A stretch of DNA of 36,604 bases, taken from contig JAESUE010000379.1 in the NCBI GenBank assembly GCA_016763235.1, positions 1 through 36,604 of the forward strand. Reading direction: 5' to 3'. Position 1 is the first letter of the stretch. Each line of letters begins with the position of its first letter. Source of the stretch: Pseudomonadales bacterium. Lineage in GTDB: Bacteria > Pseudomonadota > Gammaproteobacteria > Pseudomonadales > UBA3067. The position numbers were made by a program, and so were the translations under genes. This document shows, in pieces, positions 25,530-32,490 of the stretch. A model generated the notes under the pieces. It worked only from the letters and a program-made list of their open reading frames with translations, made no database searches and was not told the DNA's origin.

Positions 25530-25532
25530 ATT

Positions 25533-25608
25533 TGGCTCCTCGACCTGGGCTCGAACCAGGGACCTAATGATTAACAGTCATTTGCTCTACCAACTGAGCT
25601 ATCGAGGA
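25533..25608 (-). tRNA. tRNA-Asn (anticodon GTT)
   Basis: A 76-base tRNA. The acceptor stem TCCTCGA pairs with TCGAGGA, followed by a discriminator base and an encoded CCA at 25533-25535. The D-arm AGCTCAGTTGGTAGAGC and T-arm CCTGG-TTCGAGC-CCAGG are intact. The anticodon GTT occupies 25573-25575, flanked by T and A. It has its own promoter upstream and a strong terminator downstream. Confidence 0.98.
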
Positions 25609-25641
25609 ATAAACTCATCAATGATGTTGTTTGTGCGGCGT

Positions 25642-25670
25642 ATATTAGTGTTGAGATTTGCTTCCGTCAA
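25642..25670 (-). promoter_or_regulatory. Sigma-70 promoter of tRNA-Asn
   Basis: On the minus strand TTGACG (25665-25670), a 17-base spacer and TAATAT (25642-25647), followed by a GC-rich discriminator CGCCGC. The predicted start lies near 25635, about 27 bases before the tRNA. The GC-rich discriminator is typical of stringently controlled stable-RNA promoters. Confidence 0.85.
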
Positions 25671-25989
25671 GTGTTTTTCAAAAAGAAGTAAATCTATGTA
25701 TTTGAGGAGCGGCTAATTTATTTTGTCAAGAGGTATTTGCGCTATTGTAATAAGCAAGTGCTTGTAATTGAAGGCGGAAAGCACGTCTTGTTATTGTTTC
25801 GTCACATAGGTGCAAGTGGTAATTTCCCTATTGATCGTATTTTCCTAATATGTTTTCGCTGGGTGGCAGCTAATTTGGTGTCGTTTTTTATTTTAAGAGA
25901 TATTCAGTTATAGTTGCCTGCCAAAATCGGCGCTCCTTGGTACTATTTTCTGTGGGAGCAACTGGAATGACGTTTAAGGAGAATCAGAG
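25671..25989. other. Intergenic region between the tRNA-Asn promoter and thioesterase genes
   Basis: About 320 bases without a credible gene or MITE copy. AT-rich stretches near 25840-25910 could hold the promoter for the thioesterase pair, and AAGGAG at 25976-25981 is their ribosome binding site. Nothing else is assigned. Confidence 0.45.
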
Positions 25990-26499
25990 TTGAGTGATAA
26001 AAAACCTTCTGCCCCTGCTTTTGACCCAGAACAAATGAAAGCAATGCATAAAATGTTTATGGGAAACCACCCTGGGTTTTTGGAGTATCAGTTCGAGGTG
26101 GTTGATATCTTGGAAGGTAAGGCATCAATGCGCTTGCCCTACAATGAGAAGTTTGTGGGCGACAAGGTCACTGGTTCTATTCATGGTGGAATTATCACCC
26201 TGTTAATGGATACGGCTGGGGGGCTATGCTCGATGGCATCCATCGGTAAGATGACAGCCTTAGCCACCTTGGACTTAAGGATGGATTATTTGCGTCCAAC
26301 GACTAGAGGCTTGAGCATACTGGCGGAAATGGAGTGTTATCACTTAACTAGCTCAGCTGCCTTTGTGCGTGGTATGGCCTACGAAGAGGGCGAAGAAAAC
26401 GTTGCGGTAGCGCATATGGCGGCCACATTTATGCTCAATACGAAAGGCCCCGATTTAATGAGTAAACCACGTTTTTCTGATGTGAATGGAGGTAAATAA
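25990..26499 (+). CDS. PaaI-type hotdog thioesterase
   Basis: Acyl-CoA thioesterase of the hotdog fold. The 169 residues have the PaaI core motif SIHGGIITLLMDTAGGLCSM near residues 60-79, with His-Gly-Gly and the acidic catalytic residue (Asp) in place, followed by TLDLRMDYLRPTT and the last strand VAHMAATFML. The N-terminal 30 residues are an extra polar segment. The start is TTG with AAGGAG 8 bases upstream; no ATG lies closer to the domain without cutting it (the next is after residue 15). It is two bases from the next thioesterase gene, forming an operon. Confidence 0.88.
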   Translation: MSDKKPSAPAFDPEQMKAMHKMFMGNHPGFLEYQFEVVDILEGKASMRLPYNEKFVGDKVTGSIHGGIITLLMDTAGGLCSMASIGKMTALATLDLRMDYLRPTTRGLSILAEMECYHLTSSAAFVRGMAYEEGEENVAVAHMAATFMLNTKGPDLMSKPRFSDVNGGK

Positions 26500-26501
26500 G
26501 C

Positions 26502-26942
26502 ATGGCTAAATATTTTGACTTTCTTCTAGATGATAAAAATACCGCTGATATTGTGAGTTCTATTCCTTTTGCCAAATACCTGGATATAAAAATTCAGCAG
26601 AATATTAACGGTGAAATTATTTTTCGTTTGCCCTTTGCAGAGAAAAATATCGGCAATCCTATTATTCGCGCCCTCCATGGTGGGATTATGGCTAGCTTTA
26701 TGGAATGTTCCGCCACGCTGATGATCATTGGAACAGTGGCTCACGATTATCTTCCCAAGTGCGTCAATCAAACCACTGAGTACCTTAGTCGTTCAAAAGA
26801 TGTTGATAGCTTTGCAAAAGTGAAGATGAATCGCGTAGGGCGACGAGTGATCCACTCGACGACGACCTGTTGGCAAGAGGAAGGTAAGCCCGTGGTAATA
26901 TCTCATGCGAGATTTTTAGTAGGGTCTGCAGCTGAGGCATGA
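26502..26942 (+). CDS. Second PaaI-type hotdog thioesterase
   Basis: The 146 residues have the same fold as the preceding gene, with ALHGGIMASFMECSATLMI near residues 57-75: the catalytic-type acidic residue is Glu rather than Asp. A strand motif CVNQTTEYLSRSKDVDSFAKV and the terminal VISHARFLVGS complete the fold. GGAGG from the end of the first gene serves as ribosome binding site. The tight pair could form a hetero-oligomer or act on different acyl-CoAs; substrate not known. Confidence 0.85.
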   Translation: MAKYFDFLLDDKNTADIVSSIPFAKYLDIKIQQNINGEIIFRLPFAEKNIGNPIIRALHGGIMASFMECSATLMIIGTVAHDYLPKCVNQTTEYLSRSKDVDSFAKVKMNRVGRRVIHSTTTCWQEEGKPVVISHARFLVGSAAEA

Positions 26943-26957
26943 TGAGTGCTTGAAGTG

Positions 26958-27245
26958 TTACACAGCAGGTTGTAGCAAGGTATAGCTTTCATCCCTCTCC
27001 AGTACATGCCTGATCTGAGCGGAGAGATACTTTCTCTGTTCCGAATGCAGCCATTTGTTCCAGAATACTTCTGATTTCCATGTCGAAATGACGTAATAAT
27101 ACGTGGAATTATGGCAGTCTTTAAGGGCCTCCCCAGTCACGAATCCGGGCACTTTGCCTGCTTCTAGCAGCGTGTCCTTACTGAGTTTGCGGTAGAGGTC
27201 GTCTAATTCTGGTATAACGCGTCTTTCAATTAATACTTTAATCAT
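26958..27245 (-). CDS. Antibiotic biosynthesis monooxygenase (ABM) domain protein
   Basis: A 95-residue dimeric alpha-beta barrel protein of the ABM superfamily, recognised by IKVLIERRVIPE at the start, the helix LYRKLSKDTLLEAGKVPGFVTGEAL, and YYYVISTWKSEVFWNKWLHSEQR. Such proteins act as cofactor-free oxygenases or haem-binding proteins, but many have no known role; this one lacks enough distinctive residues for a specific call. It is convergent with the thioesterase pair, 15 bases away. No clear Shine-Dalgarno is seen. Confidence 0.75.
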   Translation of the reverse strand: MIKVLIERRVIPELDDLYRKLSKDTLLEAGKVPGFVTGEALKDCHNSTYYYVISTWKSEVFWNKWLHSEQRKYLSAQIRHVLERDESYTLLQPAV

Positions 27246-27433
27246 GGTGATTGATACGGGATCCTGTTTATTAAAGAATACGTAGAAAAAGGGCTTGTTG
27301 CATTCTACGGGAAGCTTTGAGGGGCGGCGGGTGCCAAGAACTCATTTTATTATATATCGTATAATGTCTTTGTTGATAGAAAATGCAGTGTTAAGAAAGA
27401 TTCGAGCATAATGAAGAATCTATTAGAGGTTAC

Positions 27434-27685
27434 ATGCCCACATCCATGCCTATTCCTGATCATACCCTTGATACACTCGGGTTGTATTGCCCTGAGCCGG
27501 TGATGATGCTGCATAGCAAAATTCGCGATATGGCCGAAAATGAAGTGTTGTTGATTTTAGCGACGGATCCGTCAACGGAGCGGGATATCCCCAAGTTTTG
27601 TAAGTTTCTGGGGCATGATTTGCTCGCCCATGAGAAAAAAGACGAGCAGTATCACTATTACATCAGGAAGATTGAAAAGGCTTAA
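27434..27685 (+). CDS. tusA: Sulfurtransferase TusA
   Basis: Takes persulfide sulfur from IscS and passes it along the Tus relay to MnmA for 2-thiouridine at tRNA position 34; also a sulfur donor in other routes. The 83 residues carry the SirA/TusA core DHTLDTLGLYCPEPVMM with catalytic Cys19 in CPEP, and the conserved DPSTERDIPKFCKFLGHDL. Length matches E. coli TusA. GAGG lies a few bases upstream of the ATG. It stands alone on the plus strand between the ABM gene and a minus-strand hypothetical gene. Confidence 0.94.
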   Translation: MPTSMPIPDHTLDTLGLYCPEPVMMLHSKIRDMAENEVLLILATDPSTERDIPKFCKFLGHDLLAHEKKDEQYHYYIRKIEKA

Positions 27686-27712
27686 GGGCAGCTCTAAACG
27701 ATAAGCTGGGTT

Positions 27713-28408
27713 TTACGGATCCATCAATAAAGAAATAGCTGCCAGAGCCTCTGGGTCTTGTTCTTTTATTTTATTTGCAATCCGGTGTTGGAAAAAATAT
27801 TTAAAGCTATGGTGGCTTTGGGCAGAATATAAGCTCGGGTCTCCCAGTAGTACTGGCGTGCTCTCTACCTTATCTTCATCAATGAGCATGCCTTGTACGG
27901 TGCCATTAGCGAGCAAACGCCAGCTGCTCACTTCTATCAGCATAAAACGCTCGCTAAGGTCTGTGGTCAGCACAGCATGGGTGCCAATACTGTCGGGGAT
28001 CTCCTGGATGATTTCATCATCAGATCCTGGTACATATTTGTAATATTCAGCGGCTGTTTCAAGTTCAAGAATCTTGTGTTTAGGTGGTTCATAAAAAACA
28101 TCGTCTATACCGGGGTCGCGATAACCTTCCCAGCTACCATTCAAGGGGTCGTTGATTTCAGAGCAGGGTACAATCTTGTTTAACCAAGGCACCATACCTT
28201 CTACTTCGCCATTTTCTCTAAGCCCCCAGCATACTATTTTAAGGCTGTATAACTTGTCAGGGGTGGAATCGTTGGTATAGAGCATCTCCAGAGCATCAAG
28301 CTCAGGGCAAATACGCATGATTTTATTTTCTTCAAAATCAATGTTGGTCTTACCGGAAAAAAGATAAACTACATTGTCTTTGTTGGGGGTATTTACCTGA
28401 GTTTTCAT
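27713..28408 (-). CDS. Hypothetical cytosolic protein, 231 residues
   Basis: Family not recognised. The protein is acidic and soluble, with no signal peptide or membrane segment. It seems to hold two similar halves: YSLKIVCWGLRENGEVEGMVPWL near residues 54-76 and FMLIEVSSWRLLANGTVQGMLID near 155-177, each a strand, W, a turn (ENGEV or ANGTV) and GM. This internal repeat suggests a duplicated beta domain. No catalytic motif is visible. The start is ATG at 28408, or GTG one codon upstream. It is convergent with tusA (27 bases). Confidence 0.65.
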   Translation of the reverse strand: MKTQVNTPNKDNVVYLFSGKTNIDFEENKIMRICPELDALEMLYTNDSTPDKLYSLKIVCWGLRENGEVEGMVPWLNKIVPCSEINDPLNGSWEGYRDPGIDDVFYEPPKHKILELETAAEYYKYVPGSDDEIIQEIPDSIGTHAVLTTDLSERFMLIEVSSWRLLANGTVQGMLIDEDKVESTPVLLGDPSLYSAQSHHSFKYFFQHRIANKIKEQDPEALAAISLLMDP

Positions 28409-28652
28409 CACATCATCCGCAATTGTGTTGAATGGAAGGGCATGGTAAGCGCTTGGGTCGGTAACGCGCTGTTTCCCTCAGTTTCTTGGCATTTGGTATC
28501 TAGTTGTGTGTTGTCTTTCCTTGATTAACACCTAACCCTAACCATAGTTCTAGTATAGTGACAGTCGGTTTTATTGGCTGTGAACTCTTGTAACGATTCG
28601 TGTATTAGGTAAATGAATGTTGCTGTTTTGCACGTGATTTATTTTTGTTGGT

Positions 28653-29237
28653 ATGAGATATTTTCTGGAAGAATACAATATAATGGTTTTTTATTCGGAT
28701 GAAATCCTTAATATTCAATCTATTGCGGATGTTTTTAAAGAATTATTTGAAGGTTCAGAAAATACTATTCTGCAATGGGGTGCAGCTGAACCTATTTACT
28801 TACCCAGCGATGCCTCCTGTTCTTATAACCGTGTCGTAGCACGTGATGATTATTTTTCCAGCGGGCTGCATGAGCTGGCTCACTGGTGTATTGCGGGAGC
28901 GAAGCGACGTCGGCTGGTTGATTATGGTTATTGGTATTATCCGGATGGGCGGGACGAAGAGCAGCAGCGCTTGTTTGAGCAGGTGGAAATAAAACCTCAA
29001 GCTGTCGAGTGGATTTTATCCCAAGCTTGCGGTTTACGTTTTAACGTCAGTGCAGATAACCTTCATGGTGAAACGGGTGACGTATGCCATTTTAAAGATA
29101 AGGTATTTGAACAGGTCGATACGTATTTAAGCAATGCGTTACCAGAACGGGCAGAACTATTGACCCGTGCTCTAGCGAAACATTACGGACGAGAACGTTA
29201 TCTTTATCCCCAGTTTTTTTTAAGAGAGGCAATATAA
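28653..29237 (+). CDS. epmC: Elongation factor P hydroxylase EpmC
   Basis: Non-haem iron enzyme that hydroxylates the beta-lysyl-lysine of EF-P, after EpmA and EpmB. The family core is clear: EPIYLPSDASCSYNRVVARDDYFSSGLHELAHWCIAG near residues 47-83 with HELAH, then VDYGYWYYPDGRDEEQQ and EVKPQAVEW-type EIKPQAVEWIL. These match YfcM/EpmC closely in order and length (194 residues). An internal ATG at 28683 gives a 184-residue form nearer the usual length; neither start has a good Shine-Dalgarno. The SDR gene follows after 1 base, so the two are coupled. EpmA and EpmB are not in the window. Confidence 0.93.
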   Translation: MRYFLEEYNIMVFYSDEILNIQSIADVFKELFEGSENTILQWGAAEPIYLPSDASCSYNRVVARDDYFSSGLHELAHWCIAGAKRRRLVDYGYWYYPDGRDEEQQRLFEQVEIKPQAVEWILSQACGLRFNVSADNLHGETGDVCHFKDKVFEQVDTYLSNALPERAELLTRALAKHYGRERYLYPQFFLREAI

Positions 29238-29238
29238 A

Positions 29239-29949
29239 ATGGAAGCAGGACAAATTTTGATTACGGGTGCTAATCGGGGTCTTGGCTTGGAGCTGGTGCG
29301 GCAATTTAGCAGTGACGGCTGGGATGTCCTGGCCTGCTGTCGTGCTCCAGAAAGTGCTGCTGAGCTATCTCGCCTTGCTGCGCAATCTTCTGGTCGAGTG
29401 CGTGTTATTCCATTGGATGTATCCCGTGCAGAGAGTATTCAGCGCTTAGCCCAAAACCTTCGCGGCGAGCCTATTGATATTCTCTTTAGCAATGCCGGTG
29501 TATACGGTGGTTCCAGTCAGGCAGGATTGGGGTCAAGCGTTGATGATAGTGATGAATGGATGCAGGTTTTCGCGGTCAACACTATTGCGCCTCTTCAGCT
29601 GGTTGATACCTTAATGCCTAATCTGCTACTGGGAAAGCAAAAAATCATTGCTCTAATGAGCAGTAAAATGGCTAGCTTAGCGGATAACTCCTCCGGAGGA
29701 AGCTACATTTATCGCAGTAGTAAAGTGGCTCTTAATGCTGTGGGTAAGAGCCTTGCTGTGGACCTTGCTCCTGAAGGCATAAAAGTAGCACTTTTGCATC
29801 CGGGCTGGGTGCAGACAGACATGGGTGGCCCGAACGGCTTAATACAGGCGAAGGAAAGTGTATTAGGAATGCGGGATGTATTAAATACCCTCACACCTGA
29901 AAAAAGCGGGAAATTTTTTAATTATGATGGCTCTGAGCTGCCTTGGTGA
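29239..29949 (+). CDS. Short-chain dehydrogenase/reductase
   Basis: NAD(P)-dependent Rossmann oxidoreductase of the classical SDR type. The cofactor motif TGANRGLG is near residues 9-16, SNAGVYGG near 86 and the catalytic YRSSK (YxxxK, with an upstream Ser in LMSSKMAS) near 155. The 236 residues end in the form common to C-factor/sniffer-like SDRs. Substrate is unknown. The one-base gap after epmC indicates translational coupling, though a functional link to EF-P is not established. Confidence 0.88.
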   Translation: MEAGQILITGANRGLGLELVRQFSSDGWDVLACCRAPESAAELSRLAAQSSGRVRVIPLDVSRAESIQRLAQNLRGEPIDILFSNAGVYGGSSQAGLGSSVDDSDEWMQVFAVNTIAPLQLVDTLMPNLLLGKQKIIALMSSKMASLADNSSGGSYIYRSSKVALNAVGKSLAVDLAPEGIKVALLHPGWVQTDMGGPNGLIQAKESVLGMRDVLNTLTPEKSGKFFNYDGSELPW

Positions 29950-30001
29950 ATTTGGGTAAATGGCGGAAATAATTTGTATACACTTATGGCTTGAATCGAA
30001 G

Positions 30002-30080
30002 GTAACTATTTAGCTTAAGCCCAAACTCGCACATTTTTCGCCTTGTTTTGCTCGAATTTTAGCGCAATCTGAACAGTTAC
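30002..30080 (-). mobile_element. Short MITE derivative, copy E (79 bp)
   Basis: Begins GTAACTATTTAGC and ends CTGAACAGTTAC. It is in copy A orientation and shares CACATTTTTCGCCTTGTT with the reverse of copy D but lacks the central AAATGATCATTT region and the outer right end. The two ends are similar over about 28 bases as an imperfect inverted repeat. It lies between the SDR and the aminotransferase genes; flanks match at only 5 of 8 positions, so no clear duplication. Confidence 0.7.
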
Positions 30081-30143
30081 AATTTTAGGTGGTGTTATGC
30101 TGAACAAAAATCCACACCGTCGATACTTTAAGCAGGAGCTCAA

Positions 30144-31343
30144 GTGAGCATTGGTATACCCGAAAACATCATTCCCTTGGATAGTATTCTTCCCGATGAG
30201 CCATTATTAATGATGGGGGCGGGGCCTGTGCCTATTCCCCCTCGGGTAGCAGCAGCAAACTCCATTGTGATCAATCATCTCGGTGATACGCTTGCGCGAG
30301 TCATCGAGCAAGTAAAGGCGATGTCTCGTTACGTATTTCAAACGGAATCAATGCACATATTGGGTGTAGCTGGGCCAGGTTCAGCGGCTATGGAAATGGC
30401 GGTTGTTAACCTTGTTAAACCCGGCAGTAAAGTTCTGAGCATTTGTAACGGTTTTTTCAGTCAACGACTTGCTGAGATGGCTGAGCGTGTGGAAGGAGAT
30501 GTTCTGCGAATGCAGGTGCCGGAGGGGGAAGGCGTGTCGCCGGGTGAAGTTGAAAAACTAATCAAGCAATATCAACCCGATATAATAACCATTGTTCAGG
30601 GGGAAACATCTAACACCGTTCATAACAGGGCATTGCCTGAAATTGGTGTTTTGGCGAAAAAATACGGCTGTATGGTGATTGTCGATGCAGTGTGTACCTT
30701 GAGCACGATGCCTCTGGATATGGATGACTGGGGAATAGATGCCGTGATTACTGGTGGGCAAAAAGGCTTGTCTTCTATACCGGGCGTCTCTCTGGTGGCA
30801 TTTTCGGACCAAGCTTGGAAGGCCATAGAGGAACGCCAAGATCGTTTGAGGCATTGGTGTTTGGATGCCAAATTGGCAGATCAGTTTTGGTATAAAAAAT
30901 CCTACCACTACACTGCACCTGTTTCGGGTATTTTAGCCATGCATGAAGCGCTAAGGCTTATTTGCAAAGAAACCTTGCCCCGTCGTTTTGAGCGCCACAG
31001 CAGTTGCTCTCAGGCCTTGCAGGCCGGTATCGAAGCCATGGGTTTGTCGCTGTTTGTCGAGCCATGCGCCAGATTGAATTCAGTGGTAGGAATTAATTTA
31101 CCTGAAAATATAAATAGCCTGCAATTATTGAAAACCATGTCCCAACGTTATCGGGTAGAAATTTCGGGGTCTTTTGGCCCACCCATTGTTCGCATCGGTC
31201 AAATGGGAGAGCAGTGCCGAAGTCATAATTTATTTAGAACATTGCACGCACTAGGTGCCAGTCTCGGTAGTTTAAATTATGGCGTTGATCTTCCGGTGGG
31301 AATGGCGGAGCTGGAACGGCGGCTTGATTCTTACGAACGTTAG
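30144..31343 (+). CDS. Class V aminotransferase, alanine/serine-glyoxylate type
   Basis: PLP-dependent aminotransferase of the AGXT/serine-glyoxylate family. N-terminal MGAGPVPIPPRV and INHLGD, GPGSAAMEMAVVNLVKPGSKVL, HGETSN-like VQGETSNTVHN, VDAVCTLSTMPLDMDDWGID and the Schiff-base lysine Lys207 in TGGQKGLSSIPG follow the family order. The 399 residues are normal. Alanine- or serine-glyoxylate activity is the likely role; pyridoxamine-pyruvate activity belongs to the same family and cannot be excluded. GTG start with AGGAG 5 bases upstream. The last base of its TAG stop is part of the target duplication of MITE copy D. Confidence 0.87.
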   Translation: MSIGIPENIIPLDSILPDEPLLMMGAGPVPIPPRVAAANSIVINHLGDTLARVIEQVKAMSRYVFQTESMHILGVAGPGSAAMEMAVVNLVKPGSKVLSICNGFFSQRLAEMAERVEGDVLRMQVPEGEGVSPGEVEKLIKQYQPDIITIVQGETSNTVHNRALPEIGVLAKKYGCMVIVDAVCTLSTMPLDMDDWGIDAVITGGQKGLSSIPGVSLVAFSDQAWKAIEERQDRLRHWCLDAKLADQFWYKKSYHYTAPVSGILAMHEALRLICKETLPRRFERHSSCSQALQAGIEAMGLSLFVEPCARLNSVVGINLPENINSLQLLKTMSQRYRVEISGSFGPPIVRIGQMGEQCRSHNLFRTLHALGASLGSLNYGVDLPVGMAELERRLDSYER

Positions 31344-31350
31344 TAAATGG
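31343..31350. repeat. 8-bp target site duplication, left
   Basis: GTAAATGG immediately left of MITE copy D; an exact copy lies at 31481-31488. The first G is the last base of the aminotransferase stop codon. Confidence 0.85.
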
Positions 31351-31480
31351 GTAACTATTCAGCGAACCCTACAACTGTTCAAATTTGCGCAGAACAAGGC
31401 GAAAAATGTGAGTTTATACGCATAAATGATCATTTTTTAACACCGTTATGCACGAATTTGAGCGTGAGCTGAATAGTTAC
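31351..31480 (+). mobile_element. MITE, reference copy D (130 bp, intact ends)
   Basis: Perfect 13-base terminal inverted repeats GTAACTATTCAGC/GCTGAATAGTTAC enclose a non-coding interior with the palindrome AAATGATCATTT at 31424-31435. The element is flanked by a perfect 8-base direct duplication. No open reading frame fits, so it would need a transposase in trans. Ends beginning GTAA and an 8-bp duplication match the IS66 family as I know it. It fills the space between two convergent genes, aminotransferase (stop at 31343) and the safE-like gene (stop at 31490). Confidence 0.88.
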
Positions 31481-31488
31481 GTAAATGG
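31481..31488. repeat. 8-bp target site duplication, right
   Basis: GTAAATGG immediately right of MITE copy D, identical to 31343-31350. Confidence 0.85.
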
Positions 31489-31489
31489 T

Positions 31490-32191
31490 TTACTGTAAAT
31501 GCCCGTGGTGTGGATTAATCAAGTAGGGGCCTGATATCGTCCATAGTCCAAATAAAATAATAAAAAAACCGGCCAGTTGACGATAACGGGCTTGTTGAAA
31601 TAAACCTTGAAAGGTGGTGGCGAAACGCCCTGTTGCAAACAGTGCAGGCAGGGTTCCTAAGCCAAAAAATAACATAGCCAATGCGCCCTCTAAGGCGTTT
31701 CCAGACGATGATGACCATATCAGGGCGCTATAGACTAGCCCGCAGGGTAGCCACCCCCACACGCCCCCAATGGCGTAAGCCTTCCATAAACGATCAATAG
31801 GCTTGAGCTTCTCAATAAGAGGTGAGATTTTTTTCCATAGCCCGCCGGCTGCCGCTTCCAAGTGAGATAGCGCGCGCCACCAATTTGCCACGTATAAGCC
31901 CATCAGTATCAGCATCAACCCTGCTGCACTGCGTACTACTACAATGCCTGTATCACCAAAGGTTAAGCTGAGGTAGCTGCCCAGTCCGGCAAAAATAGCT
32001 CCAGCTATGGCATAACTAGATATGCGGCCTAAACCAAATAAAACAGGGTAAGCGCTAAGCTTCCATTGGCTTTGAGGTAAGGGAATGGCAAAAGAGAGAG
32101 CCGAAGCGATGCCACCGCACATAAACAGGCAGTGGGTACTGCCAAAAAAACCGATGCTTAGCGCGGTAAAAAGAATGGCTGGGTCAATCAT
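31490..32191 (-). CDS. Sulfite exporter TauE/SafE family protein of the cco cluster
   Basis: Polytopic inner-membrane protein of 233 residues with about six helices. The N-terminal GFFGSTHCLFMCGGIASAL with two Cys near residues 21 and 25, and GGVWGWLPCGLVYSALIW near 145-160, are the DsbD-like features of the SafE-type proteins found directly after ccoS. In that setting it is thought to take part in copper or thiol handling for cbb3 oxidase assembly, not sulfite export; this is inference from location. It overlaps the ccoS end by 8 bases. Convergent with the aminotransferase gene. Confidence 0.88.
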   Translation of the reverse strand: MIDPAILFTALSIGFFGSTHCLFMCGGIASALSFAIPLPQSQWKLSAYPVLFGLGRISSYAIAGAIFAGLGSYLSLTFGDTGIVVVRSAAGLMLILMGLYVANWWRALSHLEAAAGGLWKKISPLIEKLKPIDRLWKAYAIGGVWGWLPCGLVYSALIWSSSSGNALEGALAMLFFGLGTLPALFATGRFATTFQGLFQQARYRQLAGFFIILFGLWTISGPYLINPHHGHLQ

Positions 32192-32396
32192 TTTTTTCTA
32201 TATCAGCATCGGCTTGAGGTTGTATGGGTGTTGAATTTTTGCGTTCTTCTTCGAATTGTCGGTCATCAAAAATAATATCTTGCGCTGGTGATTCCAAATC
32301 GTCGAATTGATTTTTATTCACCGCCCAAATAAACGCCCAGAAAGCGAAACCAAGAAGAATGAGGCCTAAAGGAATGAGAATGAACAGTGTTTCCAT
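32184..32396 (-). CDS. ccoS: cbb3-type cytochrome oxidase assembly protein CcoS
   Basis: Small single-pass membrane protein needed to insert cofactors (haem and copper) into the CcoN subunit. The 70 residues show one N-terminal helix (about 4-26, LFILIPLGLILLGFAFWAFIWAV) followed by NKNQFDDLESPAQDIIFDD, the family's conserved cytosolic segment. Its place after ccoI is canonical. The gene end overlaps the safE-like gene by 8 bases. Confidence 0.95.
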   Translation of the reverse strand: METLFILIPLGLILLGFAFWAFIWAVNKNQFDDLESPAQDIIFDDRQFEEERKNSTPIQPQADADIEKND

Positions 32397-32490
32397 AGCA
32401 GCCGTTAATACAAAAAGTGAACAATGAATGACGAGAAGGCTATTGAAAAGACCCTGTTCTGTACTCGTCTGAGATTTTCTTAATAAGCCC

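Noticed and set aside
25533..25608. Genomic island integrated at tRNA-Asn
   Set aside because: No integrase and no repeated tRNA 3' end were found in the window.
28523..28545. Telomere-like CCTAACCCTAACC repeat
   Set aside because: Only two units, with no further array; chance sequence in a bacterial intergenic region.
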